A DNA stretch of 34,168 bases. It comes from Rhodanobacter sp. GTDB lineage: Bacteria > Pseudomonadota > Gammaproteobacteria > Xanthomonadales > Rhodanobacteraceae. The DNA is taken from the NCBI GenBank assembly GCA_027450005.1, contig DAIDKO010000123.1, forward strand, positions 1 through 34,168, in the 5' to 3' direction. A model generated the notes under the pieces. It did not search any database. It saw only the letters and a program-made list of their open reading frames with translations, and was not told where the DNA came from. This document shows, piece by piece, positions 1 to 8,770 of the stretch; the first letter of the stretch is position 1, and every line of letters starts with the position of its first letter. The position numbers and the translations under genes were made by a program.

Positions 1-1169
1 AAATCCAGCGGTCCGGGCGATAGGTAATGCACCTGCCCTCCCAGACTGAGATCCATGACAGCAATACGATACACGTTCCCGTTGCCCTGCACCATGGCAA
101 GCTCCTTGCCGTCGTAGGTTATGGCGGAGTTGGAGTTGTACGTGCCCTGGAAGCTGATGCGCTGGGCCGTGCCGCCACTCGCGGGGATCTGGTAAATCTG
201 CGGGTGACCAGAGCGGTCCGAGGTGAAATATAGGGATTTTCCGTCCGGCGCCCAGACCGGCTCGGTATCGATGGCGGGGTTGTGGGTCAGGCGGGTTTCC
301 TGGCGGCTCGCCAGATTGAGCAGGTACAGCTCAGGATTGCCCTGGAACGACAGCGACACCGCCAGTTCGCGCCCGTCCGGCGACCACGCCGGGGCGCCGT
401 TGATGCCTTTCTTGTGCGCCTCCACCAACTGGCGGGCACCCGTGGTGAGATCCTGCACGTAGACTTGCGAATTGCCACTCTCGAAGGACACGTACGCGAT
501 CTTCTTGCCGTCTGGCGACCACGCCGGCGACATCAGCGGCTCGTGCGAGCGTGCCACCACCTGCGGGTTGTAGCCGTCCGAATCGGCCACCACCAGCGAG
601 TAGGTTGTGTTGTCGCCCAGGCCCACCCGGGTGATGTAGGCGATGCGGGTCCAGAATGCACCACGGACGCCGGTGATCTTCTGGTAGATCGCATCTGCAA
701 TCTGATGCGCCACGCCGCGCAGGTCGCCGGCCGGTGCCGTGAAATAGGCCGCCAGCAGGTTCTGCTGCTTGTTCACGTCCCAAAGCTCGTAGCTGACTTT
801 TAGCATGCCGTTGCCGGCATCGCTGATGCTGCCCACCGTGATGTAGTCCTGCTTGAGCAGGCGCCAGGTGCCGAAGTTGATATCCGCGCCCTTGGAAGGT
901 AGCTCCACGATGTCGCTCTTGGCCAGCGCCCGGAATTTGCCACAACGGTTGAGATCATTGCGGATCACGTCGGCCACGTCGGTGGGCAACGGCGCCAGTC
1001 CGGGCTGGGCGAACGGCACCACGGCGATCGGCGTTGCGGTTTTCACGCCACCGACGACTTGGATGTCCAGCCCGGAGGATTGCGCGGCAGCCGGACCGGC
1101 GAACAACGCCGCCACCAGCAGGAGGATGAGGGCGTACAGCGAGGTCGGTTTGCGCATGAGGCTCGTCAT
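1..1169 (-). CDS. tolB: TolB, periplasmic beta-propeller protein of the Tol-Pal system (C-terminus off window)
   Basis: TolB is the periplasmic member of the Tol-Pal complex, which links inner and outer membranes and helps outer-membrane constriction at division. The frame is open from an ATG at 1169 to the window edge, giving about 389 codons; the family is usually about 430 residues, so only the last part of the propeller is missing. A signal peptide is visible (charged start MTSLMRKPTS, hydrophobic LYALILLLVAALFAG, then AAAQS). The N-terminal domain follows, then repeated propeller blades of the type SPAWSPDGKKIAY, APAWSPDGREL and PVWAPDGKSLYFTSDRSG. The start ATG overlaps the tolA stop by 4 bp (ATGA), so the two are probably translationally coupled. 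An internal ATG at 1157 is possible but would shorten the signal peptide. Pal is expected just outside the window. Confidence 0.95.
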   Translation of the reverse strand, partial: MTSLMRKPTSLYALILLLVAALFAGPAAAQSSGLDIQVVGGVKTATPIAVVPFAQPGLAPLPTDVADVIRNDLNRCGKFRALAKSDIVELPSKGADINFGTWRLLKQDYITVGSISDAGNGMLKVSYELWDVNKQQNLLAAYFTAPAGDLRGVAHQIADAIYQKITGVRGAFWTRIAYITRVGLGDNTTYSLVVADSDGYNPQVVARSHEPLMSPAWSPDGKKIAYVSFESGNSQVYVQDLTTGARQLVEAHKKGINGAPAWSPDGRELAVSLSFQGNPELYLLNLASRQETRLTHNPAIDTEPVWAPDGKSLYFTSDRSGHPQIYQIPASGGTAQRISFQGTYNSNSAITYDGKELAMVQGNGNVYRIAVMDLSLGGQVHYLSPGPLD

Positions 1170-2107
1170 TGCGGCGTGAAGGTGATGGTCAATTTGCGCT
1201 GGAAAACGCTCTCGAACCCTTTGTACGGCAGGGTCCTGGTACGCAGGACCGCGTTTTCCACCGAGCGCCGGCCCGCATCGTCATAGGGGCAGCTGGGATC
1301 GACTGTGGCGCTCATCACGTCACCGCCGGGCAGCTGCACGATGTGGACCTTGCACGGAACATTCGGCATGTTATCTGGCCTTAACCAATTCGGCGTGACC
1401 GCATTCTGAATGGCTGCGGCGTACGCATCGGCGAGATTGGTGTTCTTCGCGTTGTTGCCGGTCTGTCGCTGCGCGGCGTTGGGTAGGTCGGGCAGGCCGT
1501 CGTTCTGCGCGTTCTTCATTTCGGCCAGCTGCTGCCTGGCCTGCCTGGCCCGGCTGTCCATTTTCTTGGTCTGCGCCGCGGCCGCATCCATCTGGGCGAG
1601 CATCTCGTCGACTTTCTTCAGCTCCTCCTGCTTTTTCTTTTGCGCGGCCTGCGCATCCAGCTCGGCCCGACGTTGGCGCTGCTTCTCCTCCTGCACTCGC
1701 TTCTCCTCGGCCTGCTGCAAACCTTGTTCGACCACGCGCTCCTGATCCTTCACGTCGGGATGCTTGGGCGGCGGCGGCAACGGCGCGATCTTGGGCTGTA
1801 CCACGGGCGGCGGCGGTGGCGGCGGCATCGAGGGCGGCGGCGCGGCGTGCGGGACCGGCTTGACCTTAGCCGTTTTCGGCGGCGGGCTGCCGGTAGGGCC
1901 AATCAAGGTGGCCTGGATTACCGGCCCCTGCAGTTCGAGCGGTCGCGAACAGGTGATCGGGTTCATCCACGCCGGCAGATTCAGCGCGTTGAAGAAACTT
2001 TCATAGCTGGAGCACGGAAGCACCGCGAGAAACAGGAACGCGAGGATGCCGAGATGCAACAGTGCGGACAGCACCGCCGCACGCGGGATGCCCTTACGGT
2101 CGTCCAT
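1166..2107 (-). CDS. tolA: TolA, inner-membrane-anchored periplasm-spanning protein
   Basis: TolA connects the TolQR motor in the inner membrane to TolB/Pal at the outer membrane. The 313-residue product has a short cytoplasmic start (MDDRKGIPRAA), one membrane anchor (about residues 12-33), a proline-rich stretch with PPPPPPP runs (about 70-115), a long charged Ala/Glu/Lys/Gln-rich region that should form a helix or coiled coil (about 120-205), and a C-terminal globular domain containing YAAAIQNAVTPNW and a conserved cysteine pair (NVPCKVHIVQLP, DPSCPYDDA). I chose ATG 2107, with AGGG five bases upstream; an in-frame GTG at 2113 is an alternative. The gene overlaps the tolR end by 14 bp and shares ATGA with tolB. 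Identity rests on this architecture plus the flanking tol genes, because TolA sequence itself diverges quickly. Confidence 0.92.
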   Translation of the reverse strand: MDDRKGIPRAAVLSALLHLGILAFLFLAVLPCSSYESFFNALNLPAWMNPITCSRPLELQGPVIQATLIGPTGSPPPKTAKVKPVPHAAPPPSMPPPPPPPVVQPKIAPLPPPPKHPDVKDQERVVEQGLQQAEEKRVQEEKQRQRRAELDAQAAQKKKQEELKKVDEMLAQMDAAAAQTKKMDSRARQARQQLAEMKNAQNDGLPDLPNAAQRQTGNNAKNTNLADAYAAAIQNAVTPNWLRPDNMPNVPCKVHIVQLPGGDVMSATVDPSCPYDDAGRRSVENAVLRTRTLPYKGFESVFQRKLTITFTPQ

Positions 2108-2555
2108 GGGCACCCTGACCCTGGCCGGAACCTTCGCCGGGCGTGCTCATCAGGCCGACCTTGTCTACGCCAGCCTGCTGCAGGTCGGCCAGCACCTTGT
2201 AGACGCCGCCGTAGTTGCCACTGGTGTCTCCAGCCACCAGCACGCTGAGCTGCTGGTTGGCATCGAGGAACGCCTTGACCTTGGCCTGCAGCGCTGCTTC
2301 GTCCACCGGCTGCGGCTTGCCATTGCCCATGATCAGGGAAAGCGAGCCATCCTTCGCCACCTGCACGATCAGGTTGTCCTTCTTGGCCTGCAGGGCCTTG
2401 GCGTTAGCCTGCGGCAGGTTCACGTTCACGTTGGAGTTCAGCATGGGCGTGGTCACCATGAAGATGATCAGCAGCACCAGCATCACGTCGATGTAGGGAA
2501 CGACGTTGATCTCGGATTTCAGCTTGTAGCGCTTGGGGCGCTTCGCGTTGCGCAT
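2094..2555 (-). CDS. tolR: TolR, ExbD/TolR-family proton-channel subunit
   Basis: TolR works with TolQ as the proton-motive-force-driven motor that energises TolA. The 153-residue protein has a basic cytoplasmic N-terminus (MRNAKRPKRYKLKSE) followed by the family signature INVVPYIDVMLVLLIIFMV. The Asp in YIDVML corresponds to the essential membrane aspartate of ExbD/TolR. A periplasmic domain follows (DGSLSLIMG, VLVAGDTSGNYGGVYKVLADLQQAGVDKVGL). A Shine-Dalgarno GGAG lies seven bases before the ATG. The C-terminal tail is Gly/Gln-rich. The gene lies 13 bp after tolQ and overlaps tolA, as in the standard tolQRAB order. Confidence 0.95.
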   Translation of the reverse strand: MRNAKRPKRYKLKSEINVVPYIDVMLVLLIIFMVTTPMLNSNVNVNLPQANAKALQAKKDNLIVQVAKDGSLSLIMGNGKPQPVDEAALQAKVKAFLDANQQLSVLVAGDTSGNYGGVYKVLADLQQAGVDKVGLMSTPGEGSGQGQGAHGRP

Positions 2556-2568
2556 GACAGGGCTCCGG

Positions 2569-3252
2569 TCAGGCTGCGTCGTCGGCCTGGACTTGCCGCT
2601 GCAGCACGGAGGAGAACTCCTCCTGGAACACGTCGTAGCGCGAGGCGATGCGCTCCACCTTGGTGGCGTAGCGGTTGTAGGCCCACTGAGCGGGGATCGC
2701 GGCGAACAGGCCCATCGCGGTGGCGATCAACGCCTCGGAGATGTGCGGCGCGACCACGGCGATGGTGACGTTCTTCATGTCACCCAGGCCCTGGAACGCT
2801 CCCATGATGCCCCACACCGTGCCGAACAGGCCCACGTAGGGGCTGATCGAGCCGACGTTGGCCAGGAACTCAAGGCTGCGCTCCAGCGCGCCGATCTCGC
2901 GGGTGCTAGCCACCTGCATCGCGCGCTCGGCGCCCTCGATGACCCCGCGCGTGTCGTGCGTCTTGCGCTGGCGCTGGCGGGCGAATTCGCGGAAACCCGA
3001 TTCGAAAATGGTTTCCAGACCACCCTCGGCGCCGCGATGGCTCACCTCGCGAAATAGCTGCGCCAGGTCGCCGCCGGACCAGAAGCGCTCCTCGAAGCCT
3101 TCCGCGTTCTCCAGTGCCGCCTTGGTCTGGCCGTACTTGCGGATGATGATGACCCACGACATGAAGGAGAACACCAACAGGATCAGCAGGACGCCTATCA
3201 CCGGCCAGCTGGCGTTGGCGATCAGTTCGAATACATTGAGTCCGCCGTTCAT
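2569..3252 (-). CDS. tolQ: TolQ, MotA/TolQ/ExbB-family proton-channel protein
   Basis: TolQ is the multi-pass inner-membrane component of the Tol motor and pairs with TolR. The product is 227 residues, normal for the family. It shows an N-terminal membrane helix (ASWPVIGVLLILLVFSFMSWVIII, about residues 12-35), a large cytoplasmic loop, and two further helices around the conserved stretch LEFLANVGSISPYVGLFGTVWGIMGAF and the ALIATAMGLFAAIPA segment. I chose ATG 3252 because it gives the expected [11 protein letters not shown] start and overlaps the ybgC stop by 4 bp (ATGA). The frame stays open upstream to 3354, but that extension overlaps ybgC and is not family-like. Confidence 0.96.
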   Translation of the reverse strand: MNGGLNVFELIANASWPVIGVLLILLVFSFMSWVIIIRKYGQTKAALENAEGFEERFWSGGDLAQLFREVSHRGAEGGLETIFESGFREFARQRQRKTHDTRGVIEGAERAMQVASTREIGALERSLEFLANVGSISPYVGLFGTVWGIMGAFQGLGDMKNVTIAVVAPHISEALIATAMGLFAAIPAQWAYNRYATKVERIASRYDVFQEEFSSVLQRQVQADDAA

Positions 3253-3695
3253 TGGCTTGGGGCACTCCGCGTCGGCAAGGGGGGGCAGGGGTTGGATTCG
3301 GCGAATAGATCGGAGGGCATCGGCACGGGACGCATGCGCCGGACGTCCACGCATGCCACGCGCACGCTGGCGCGAACCAGGCAGGTGCCATCGACGCGAT
3401 CTATCGCCTGATCGAACAGGATACTGGCAGCGCGCCGTTCCTTGACGGCCACACTGATCGACAATTCATCGTCCAGCAGGGCAGCGCGCAGGAAATCCAG
3501 CTGCATCTCGCGCACGAGGAAGGCCAGCCCGGTGCTCTCCTTGTAGGCCATCTGGTTCACGCCAAGCGTCCGCAGCCACTCGCTGCGGGCGCGCTCGAGA
3601 AACCGCAGGTAGCTGGCGTGATAGACCACGCCACCGGCGTCGGTGTCCTCCCAGTAAACCCGCACCGGCCAGCGGAAGGGTTCGTACTCAGCCAT
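3249..3695 (-). CDS. ybgC: YbgC-type acyl-CoA thioesterase (hotdog fold)
   Basis: YbgC is a cytoplasmic hotdog-fold acyl-CoA/acyl-ACP thioesterase usually encoded at the head of tol-pal operons; its precise physiological substrate is debated. The 148-residue protein carries the family signature near its start, [30 protein letters not shown] (about residues 12-41), including the Asp of DTDAGG that belongs to the catalytic site and the Tyr/His of VVYHASY. I chose ATG 3695 ([15 protein letters not shown]) because GGGAG lies about nine bases upstream; the longer open frame to 3758 lies inside ruvB. The start overlaps the ruvB stop by 8 bp and the stop overlaps tolQ by 4 bp, so ruvB-ybgC-tolQRAB looks like a continuous transcript. 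Confidence 0.93.
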   Translation of the reverse strand: MAEYEPFRWPVRVYWEDTDAGGVVYHASYLRFLERARSEWLRTLGVNQMAYKESTGLAFLVREMQLDFLRAALLDDELSISVAVKERRAASILFDQAIDRVDGTCLVRASVRVACVDVRRMRPVPMPSDLFAESNPCPPLPTRSAPSQ

Positions 3696-4737
3696 CGAGG
3701 GCGTCTCCCGCGAACAGGTCGAACGCCTGCGGCTCGCGTGGCGGCGGGTTGAGGCCAAGGTGGCGCCAGGCGCGCGCGCTGGCCATGCGACCGCGCGCGG
3801 TGCGCACCAAGTAGCCCTGCTGGATCAGATAGGGCTCGACCACATCTTCCAGTGTACCGCGGTCCTCGCTAAGCGCCGCGGCCAGCGACTCCACGCCCAC
3901 CGGCCCGCCGTCAAAGCTCTCGATGATGGTGCGGAGCATGCGGCGGTCGAGTTCGTCGAGGCCGTCGGGGTCGATCTTCAGCATGTCCAGTGCGGCCTGC
4001 GCCGCGGCTAGGTCGATCCGGCCGCCGGCACGCACTTCGGCGTAGTCGCGCACGCGGCGCAGCAGGCGATTGGCGATGCGCGGCGTACCGCGCGAGCGGC
4101 GGGCGACTTCCTGCGCGCCATCGATTTCGCAGGCGATGCCCAGAATCTTTGCGGCGCGGCGCGCGATCGCGGTGAGCTCGTCGACGGAGTAGAACTCCAG
4201 CCGCTGCACGATGCCGAAGCGGTCGCGCAGCGGCGCGGTGAGCATGCCCGCACGGGTAGTCGCGCCGATCAGGGTGAACGGCGGCAGGTCGAGCTTGATC
4301 GAGCGCGCGGCTGGACCTTCACCTATCATGATGTCTATCTGGAAGTCTTCCATCGCGGGATAGAGCACTTCTTCCACCGCGGGCGACAGCCGGTGGATCT
4401 CGTCCACGAACAGCGCGTCATTCGGCTGCAGGTTGGTGAGCAGCGCGGCGAGGTCGCCCGCACGCTCCAGCACCGGTCCGGAGGTGGAACGCAGGTTAAC
4501 GCCCAGCTCGTTAGCAATCACATGGCTGAGCGTGGTCTTACCGAGACCGGGCGGGCCGAAGATTAACACATGGTCCAGCGCGCCGCCGCGCCTGCGCGCG
4601 GCCTCGATATAGATGGCCAATTGCTCGCGCACGGCTTCCTGCCCGAGATACTCGGTGAAACGGCGCGGACGGATCGTCGCCTCCAGCGCATCGTCGTCGA
4701 GCTGGGAGACGGGGGTCACGATGCGGGGCTCGGTCAT
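3688..4737 (-). CDS. ruvB: RuvB, Holliday junction branch-migration ATPase
   Basis: RuvB is the AAA+ hexameric motor that, with RuvA, drives branch migration of Holliday junctions before RuvC cleavage. The 349-residue product has Walker [10 protein letters not shown] (residues 61-69), Walker [10 protein letters not shown] (Asp112, Glu113), sensor I in IGATTRAG, the DRFG arginine-finger region, and the C-terminal winged-helix part ([34 protein letters not shown]). I chose ATG 4737 (MTEPRIVTP), which matches the family start; open frame to 4788 is non-conserved. A 13-bp palindrome ends two bases before this ATG and no clear Shine-Dalgarno is visible. Unlike the common ruvAB arrangement, kup lies between ruvA and ruvB, so ruvB may have its own promoter in 4738-4923. 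Confidence 0.97.
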   Translation of the reverse strand: MTEPRIVTPVSQLDDDALEATIRPRRFTEYLGQEAVREQLAIYIEAARRRGGALDHVLIFGPPGLGKTTLSHVIANELGVNLRSTSGPVLERAGDLAALLTNLQPNDALFVDEIHRLSPAVEEVLYPAMEDFQIDIMIGEGPAARSIKLDLPPFTLIGATTRAGMLTAPLRDRFGIVQRLEFYSVDELTAIARRAAKILGIACEIDGAQEVARRSRGTPRIANRLLRRVRDYAEVRAGGRIDLAAAQAALDMLKIDPDGLDELDRRMLRTIIESFDGGPVGVESLAAALSEDRGTLEDVVEPYLIQQGYLVRTARGRMASARAWRHLGLNPPPREPQAFDLFAGDALDG

Positions 4738-4739
4738 TG

Positions 4740-4752
4740 CGCCATTATGGCG
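4740..4752. promoter_or_regulatory. Short perfect palindrome at the ruvB start
   Basis: CGCCAT-T-ATGGCG forms six-base arms around a single central base and ends two bases upstream of the ruvB ATG. It occupies the place where a ribosome binding site is expected. It could be a small operator or a hairpin that limits initiation, or chance in GC-rich DNA. Confidence 0.3.
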
Positions 4753-4923
4753 GCTTGGGTCCCAGAATGGGGCAGACATCGTGAGCAACGGCAGCCGTGC
4801 TTTTTAAAGGCAGGAATGCCCTCCCAGGGCTCGCCCCGACCAAGCACGACCCGGCCGGGGCTTCGCCGACCGATCCATCCGTGGACCGCGATAGCCTTGG
4901 CAGAAAGACGATCCACACGCAGA

Positions 4924-6819
4924 TCAGATTTCGACCTGCGCTCCCAGCTCGATCAGGCGGTTGCCCGGAATCTGGAAATAGGCCGTGGCCGGCAGCGCGT
5001 TGCGCGCCATGAACGCGAACAGCTTGTCTCGCCAAAGCGCCATGCCGGGGCGGCGCTTGTCGGCTACCACATTTTCGCGCGAAAGGAAGAAAGTGGTATC
5101 CATCATGTCGAACGGCAAGCCGCCCCTGGCGCACATAGACAACGCCAGCGGGATGTTTGGGTCCTCGGCGAAACCAAAACGCAGCTCGAGCCGGTAGAAA
5201 TCCCCACCCATCGGCTCCACCCGGATACGCTCCTCGGCGTCAGCCACCGGCGACTCGAGGATCTCGGCGGTGAGCAGCACGTTGCGCTCGTGCAGCACCT
5301 TGTTGTGCTTGAGGTTGTGAAGCAGCGCGTGCGGCACCGCATCTTGGTTCGCGGTAAGGAATACCGCCGTGCCCGGTACGCGTAGCGGCGAATGCTTCTG
5401 CATCGCCTCGATGAACGGCGCCAGCGCCAGGCCGCCCTGCCTGATCTCCCGCACCACCAGCTCGCGGCCGCGGCGCCAGGTCGTCATCACCGCGAACACC
5501 GCCACGCCGAGCACCAGCGGGAACCAGCCGCCCGCCTCGATCTTGATCACGTTGGCACCAAACAGCGACAGGTCGATGGTCAGTAAGCATGCCCCCACCA
5601 CCACGAGCAGCGGCAGGTTCCACCGCCACTGGTGTCGCGCCACGAACAGCGCAAGGACAGTGGTGATGGACATCGTGCCCGTCACCGCGATGCCATAGGC
5701 CGCGCTCAGCGAATCGGAACTGCCGAAGTGCAGCACCGCGAACAGCACCATCACCAGCAGGAAGTTGTTGACCCACGGTATGAAGATCTGGCCCGACATC
5801 TCGCGCGAGGTGTGCACCACCGGCATGCGCATGGAATAACCCAACGACATCGCCTCGCGGGTCATCGAAAACGCGCCGGAAATCACCGCCTGCGAGGCGA
5901 TCACCGCCGCCGCCGTGGCCAGCCCGATCATCGGGTACAGCATGACGCCGGGCACCATCTTGAAGAACGGGCTGTCGATCGCTTCCGGATGATCCAGCAG
6001 CAACGCACCCTGCCCGAAATAATTCAGCAGCAACGCCGGCAGCACGAAGCTGAACCATGCCAACCGTATCGGGCGCTTGCCGAAATGCCCCATGTCGGCA
6101 TACAGCGCCTCTGCACCGGTCAACGCCAGCACCACGCCGCCCAGAGAAATGAACGCCTTGACCCCGTGGTTGAAGAAGAAGTGCACGCCGTACATCGGGT
6201 TGACCGCCAGCAGCACGTGCGGATTGCGCAGGATCATGCTGACGCCGAGCAGCGCGATCACCACGAACCACACTACCATCACCGGGCCGAACAACCGACC
6301 AACGTGGCCCGTGCCGCGCCGCTGCAGCCAGAACAGTACGAACAGCACGGCGACCGTCAGCGGCACCACCCAATGCGTCAGCCCGGGGGCGGCCACTTTC
6401 ACGCCCTCGACGGCGCCGAGCACGGAAATCGCGGGTGTGATCACGCCATCCCCATAGAACAGCGCCGCACCGAAGATGCCGAGAATCGCCAGCGCCCAGC
6501 GCAGCTTCGGCTGGTCACGAACGCTTCGCAGTGCCAGCGCCATCAGCGCCATGATGCCGCCTTCGCCCTTGTTGTCGGCGCGCATGATGAACACCACGTA
6601 CTTGAGCGACACCACAATGACCTGCGCCCAGAAAATCAGCGACAGTACGCCGAAAATGCTCTCCGGCCGGGGCTTCAGGCCATCCAGGTTGAGCGTGCTT
6701 TGCAACGTATATAGCGGGCTGGTGCCTATATCGCCGTAGACGACTCCGACGGCCCCTAGCGCAAGCGCAGCGAGGCGTCGCTTGGTTTCGGCTTCACCGT
6801 AGTGGGCTTCGTGACTCAC
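4924..6819 (-). CDS. kup: Kup, low-affinity potassium uptake transporter
   Basis: Kup (TrkD) is an inner-membrane K+/H+ symporter of the KUP/HAK/KT family. The 631-residue length is typical. The N-terminal half holds the signature GVVYGDIGTSPLYTLQS (about residues 24-40), then roughly twelve membrane segments including IFWAQVIVVSLKYVVFIMRADNKGEGGIMALMAL, GALFYGDGVITPAISVLGAVEG and LTGAEALYADMGHFG. A cytoplasmic C-terminal domain of about 170 residues follows (VPHALLHNLKHNKVLHE, PNIPLALS, FFLSRENV). The only sensible start is GTG at 6819, with GGAG seven bases upstream, three bases after the ruvA stop. It is therefore probably cotranscribed with ruvCA. Its position between ruvA and ruvB is unusual outside Xanthomonadales, where I recall the same order. 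Confidence 0.96.
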   Translation of the reverse strand: MSHEAHYGEAETKRRLAALALGAVGVVYGDIGTSPLYTLQSTLNLDGLKPRPESIFGVLSLIFWAQVIVVSLKYVVFIMRADNKGEGGIMALMALALRSVRDQPKLRWALAILGIFGAALFYGDGVITPAISVLGAVEGVKVAAPGLTHWVVPLTVAVLFVLFWLQRRGTGHVGRLFGPVMVVWFVVIALLGVSMILRNPHVLLAVNPMYGVHFFFNHGVKAFISLGGVVLALTGAEALYADMGHFGKRPIRLAWFSFVLPALLLNYFGQGALLLDHPEAIDSPFFKMVPGVMLYPMIGLATAAAVIASQAVISGAFSMTREAMSLGYSMRMPVVHTSREMSGQIFIPWVNNFLLVMVLFAVLHFGSSDSLSAAYGIAVTGTMSITTVLALFVARHQWRWNLPLLVVVGACLLTIDLSLFGANVIKIEAGGWFPLVLGVAVFAVMTTWRRGRELVVREIRQGGLALAPFIEAMQKHSPLRVPGTAVFLTANQDAVPHALLHNLKHNKVLHERNVLLTAEILESPVADAEERIRVEPMGGDFYRLELRFGFAEDPNIPLALSMCARGGLPFDMMDTTFFLSRENVVADKRRPGMALWRDKLFAFMARNALPATAYFQIPGNRLIELGAQVEI

Positions 6820-6822
6820 GAA

Positions 6823-7416
6823 CTAACTCCCGAGCGCGGCTCGCAAGGCCTTGCGGATGATGGTTTCGGCGCTGTCGCCATCGGCGGCGACTTTCTGCAC
6901 CAGTCGCGCCGTTTCGGCGGGTTTGTAACCCAGTTGCTGCAACGCCACGGCGGCTTCGCCTGAGGCATCGAGCGGCGCGCCGGGCTGCGGGCTGCCCGGC
7001 AGGTTCGTGGCGATGCCGTCCACACGGTCGCGCAGCTCCACCACGATGCGCTCAGCGGTCTTCTTGCCGATGCCGGGGATCTTGGTCAGCGCCACCACGT
7101 CGCCGGCCTGCACGAGCCGTGCGAAGTCATTGGTCGACACGCCTGACAGCACGGCCAGCGCGATCTTCGCGCCGATGCCGCTGACTTTCTGCAGGTTGCG
7201 GAACAGCGCGCGCTCGGCATCGGTGAGGAAGCCGTAAAGCGACACGCTGTCTTCCTTCTGCGCGTAATGGGTGAGCAGGGTGACTTCCTTGCCCAACCCC
7301 GGCAGGTCGTAGACGGTGGACATCGGCGCCTCCAACTCGTAGCCGACGCCCCCTACCTCCACCAGCAGCCAAGGCGGCTGCTTCGACACGAGGATTCCGC
7401 GCAGGCGGCCGATCAT
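6823..7416 (-). CDS. ruvA: RuvA, Holliday junction DNA-binding subunit
   Basis: RuvA tetramers bind four-way junctions and load RuvB. The 197-residue protein starts [10 protein letters not shown] and shows the N-terminal OB-fold ([13 protein letters not shown]), two helix-hairpin-helix motifs ([15 protein letters not shown] about residue 78 on, [19 protein letters not shown] about 114 on), a proline/glycine linker, and the C-terminal UBA-like domain III that contacts RuvB ([23 protein letters not shown]). ATG 7416 overlaps the ruvC stop by 4 bp (ATGA). The frame is open far upstream to 7740, but that part is antisense-like overlap with ruvC and not RuvA. Confidence 0.97.
   Translation of the reverse strand: MIGRLRGILVSKQPPWLLVEVGGVGYELEAPMSTVYDLPGLGKEVTLLTHYAQKEDSVSLYGFLTDAERALFRNLQKVSGIGAKIALAVLSGVSTNDFARLVQAGDVVALTKIPGIGKKTAERIVVELRDRVDGIATNLPGSPQPGAPLDASGEAAVALQQLGYKPAETARLVQKVAADGDSAETIIRKALRAALGS
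6827..6830 (-). promoter_or_regulatory. Shine-Dalgarno site for the kup GTG start
   Basis: GGAG on the minus strand lies seven bases upstream of GTG 6819, inside the last codons of ruvA. It supports the GTG start, as there is no in-frame ATG before the first conserved motif. Confidence 0.6.
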
Positions 7417-7934
7417 CGGCGACGCCTCCACGCCGTCCGCGGGATACCCACGCGCTCGAGACTGGAGCGGGTGTGCGCGTGCGCCACCGCAATCGCGAGC
7501 GCATCGGCAGCATCGGCCTGGATCGGCCCTCGCAGCCCGAGCAGGATGCCGATCATGTGCTGCACCTGAGTCTTGTCGCCGCGGCCGCTGCCGACCACTG
7601 CCTGCTTCACTTCCGTCGCCGCGTACTCGTGCACCGCAATCCCCTGGCTTACCACCGCGCAGATCGCGGCACCTCTCGCCTGCCCCAGCTTGAGGGCCGA
7701 ATCGGCATTGCGCGCCATGAATACTCGCTCGATGCCGCATTCGTCGGGGCGATAAGCAGCAATGATGTCATTCAACTCGTCAAAAATGCGTTTCAGGCGC
7801 AGCGGAAAACTCGCCTCGCCGGCCACTGCCAGCGCACCGTGGAACACGTACGACAGCTTGCCCAACGCGTCGACATCGACGATGCCAACGCCAGTGCGCT
7901 GACTGCCTGGATCGATACCGATGATGCGGGTCAT
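7413..7934 (-). CDS. ruvC: RuvC, Holliday junction resolvase
   Basis: RuvC is the RNase H-fold endonuclease that cuts Holliday junctions after RuvAB branch migration. The 173-residue product keeps the four acidic catalytic residues: Asp8 ([12 protein letters not shown]), Glu69 (CGIERVF), and Asp141 with Asp144 ([11 protein letters not shown]). The conserved lysine-rich part [22 protein letters not shown] is also present. ATG 7934 is the only family-like start. It overlaps ruvA by 4 bp and lies 27 bp after the YebC-family gene, so the order yebC-ruvC-ruvA is conserved. I saw no LexA-type operator upstream. Confidence 0.97.
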   Translation of the reverse strand: MTRIIGIDPGSQRTGVGIVDVDALGKLSYVFHGALAVAGEASFPLRLKRIFDELNDIIAAYRPDECGIERVFMARNADSALKLGQARGAAICAVVSQGIAVHEYAATEVKQAVVGSGRGDKTQVQHMIGILLGLRGPIQADAADALAIAVAHAHTRSSLERVGIPRTAWRRRR

Positions 7935-7961
7935 CAGGACGGCGGCTTCAGAGGCGCGCGC

Positions 7962-8690
7962 TTACTCGCCGCCCTCGGCTGGCAACCGGGCGTTGTGGTA
8001 AACCTCGCTCACGTCGTCCATCGCGTCGAGCTTGTCCAGTAGCGCGTGCAAGGCTTCCAGCGTGTCGCCGCTCACCGCGGTACGGTTGTTGGGGCGCATG
8101 CCCACGCCGGCATGCTCGGATTCCAGCCCGGCTGCGGCCAGCGCCTGCTGCACGACCTCGAAATGCTCCGGCGCGCACAGCACGGTGCTCTCGCCGTTCT
8201 CGTTCACCACGTCGTCGGCGCCGGCCTCCAGCGCGGCTTCCAGCACCTTCTCCTCCTTCACCGCATCGCCGCCTGTGGCGAACACCAGTTCGCCGCAGCG
8301 GCTGAACTGGAAGGCTACCGAGCCCGACGTGCCGAGGTTGCCGCCGTGCTTGGTGAGCGCATGGCGCACGTCGGCCACGGTACGCACCGGGTTGTCGGTG
8401 AAGCAGTCGACGATCAGCGCGATGCCGCCGGGGCCGTAGCCCTCGTAGCGCATTTCCTCGCCGGCGCCGTCGGCACCCGAGCCACGCTTAATCGCTCGCT
8501 CGATGGTGTCCTTGGGCATGTTGGCCGACAGCGCCTTGTCCACCGCGGCGCGCAGGCGCGGATTTAGCGCGGGATCGGCCACGCCGGCGCGCGTGGCGAC
8601 GGTGATCTCTCGGATCAGCTTGGTGAACACCTTGGCGCGCTTGGCGTCCTCGGCGTTCTTGCGGCCTTCGATGGACGGACCTCTACCCAT
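7962..8690 (-). CDS. yebC: YebC/TACO1-family regulatory protein
   Basis: YebC/PmpR/TACO1 proteins are about 240-residue cytoplasmic proteins; family members have been described as DNA-binding transcription regulators and, more recently, as factors helping ribosomes on difficult sequences. The 242-residue product shows [91 protein letters not shown] and [13 protein letters not shown], all family hallmarks. I chose ATG 8690; a TTG four codons upstream (8702) is possible but less likely. It is immediately upstream of ruvC, as in many proteobacteria, and probably heads the ruvCA-kup transcript. Confidence 0.94.
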   Translation of the reverse strand: MGRGPSIEGRKNAEDAKRAKVFTKLIREITVATRAGVADPALNPRLRAAVDKALSANMPKDTIERAIKRGSGADGAGEEMRYEGYGPGGIALIVDCFTDNPVRTVADVRHALTKHGGNLGTSGSVAFQFSRCGELVFATGGDAVKEEKVLEAALEAGADDVVNENGESTVLCAPEHFEVVQQALAAAGLESEHAGVGMRPNNRTAVSGDTLEALHALLDKLDAMDDVSEVYHNARLPAEGGE

Positions 8691-8770
8691 GGCGTTACCC
8701 AAACCCGGTTCAAGAAAGACAAGCGGTTGATGTTACCGCAAGACGGGCGAGCCGCCGCCAGTGCCGCGCG

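Noticed and set aside
5632-6714. 360-codon plus-strand frame opposite kup
   Set aside because: Antisense shadow; His/Arg/Gln-rich composition typical of reverse frames of membrane-protein genes.
7935-7961. LexA/SOS box upstream of ruvC-ruvA
   Set aside because: No CTGT-N8-ACAG or Xanthomonas-type LexA palindrome was seen before ruvC, the YebC gene or ruvB.
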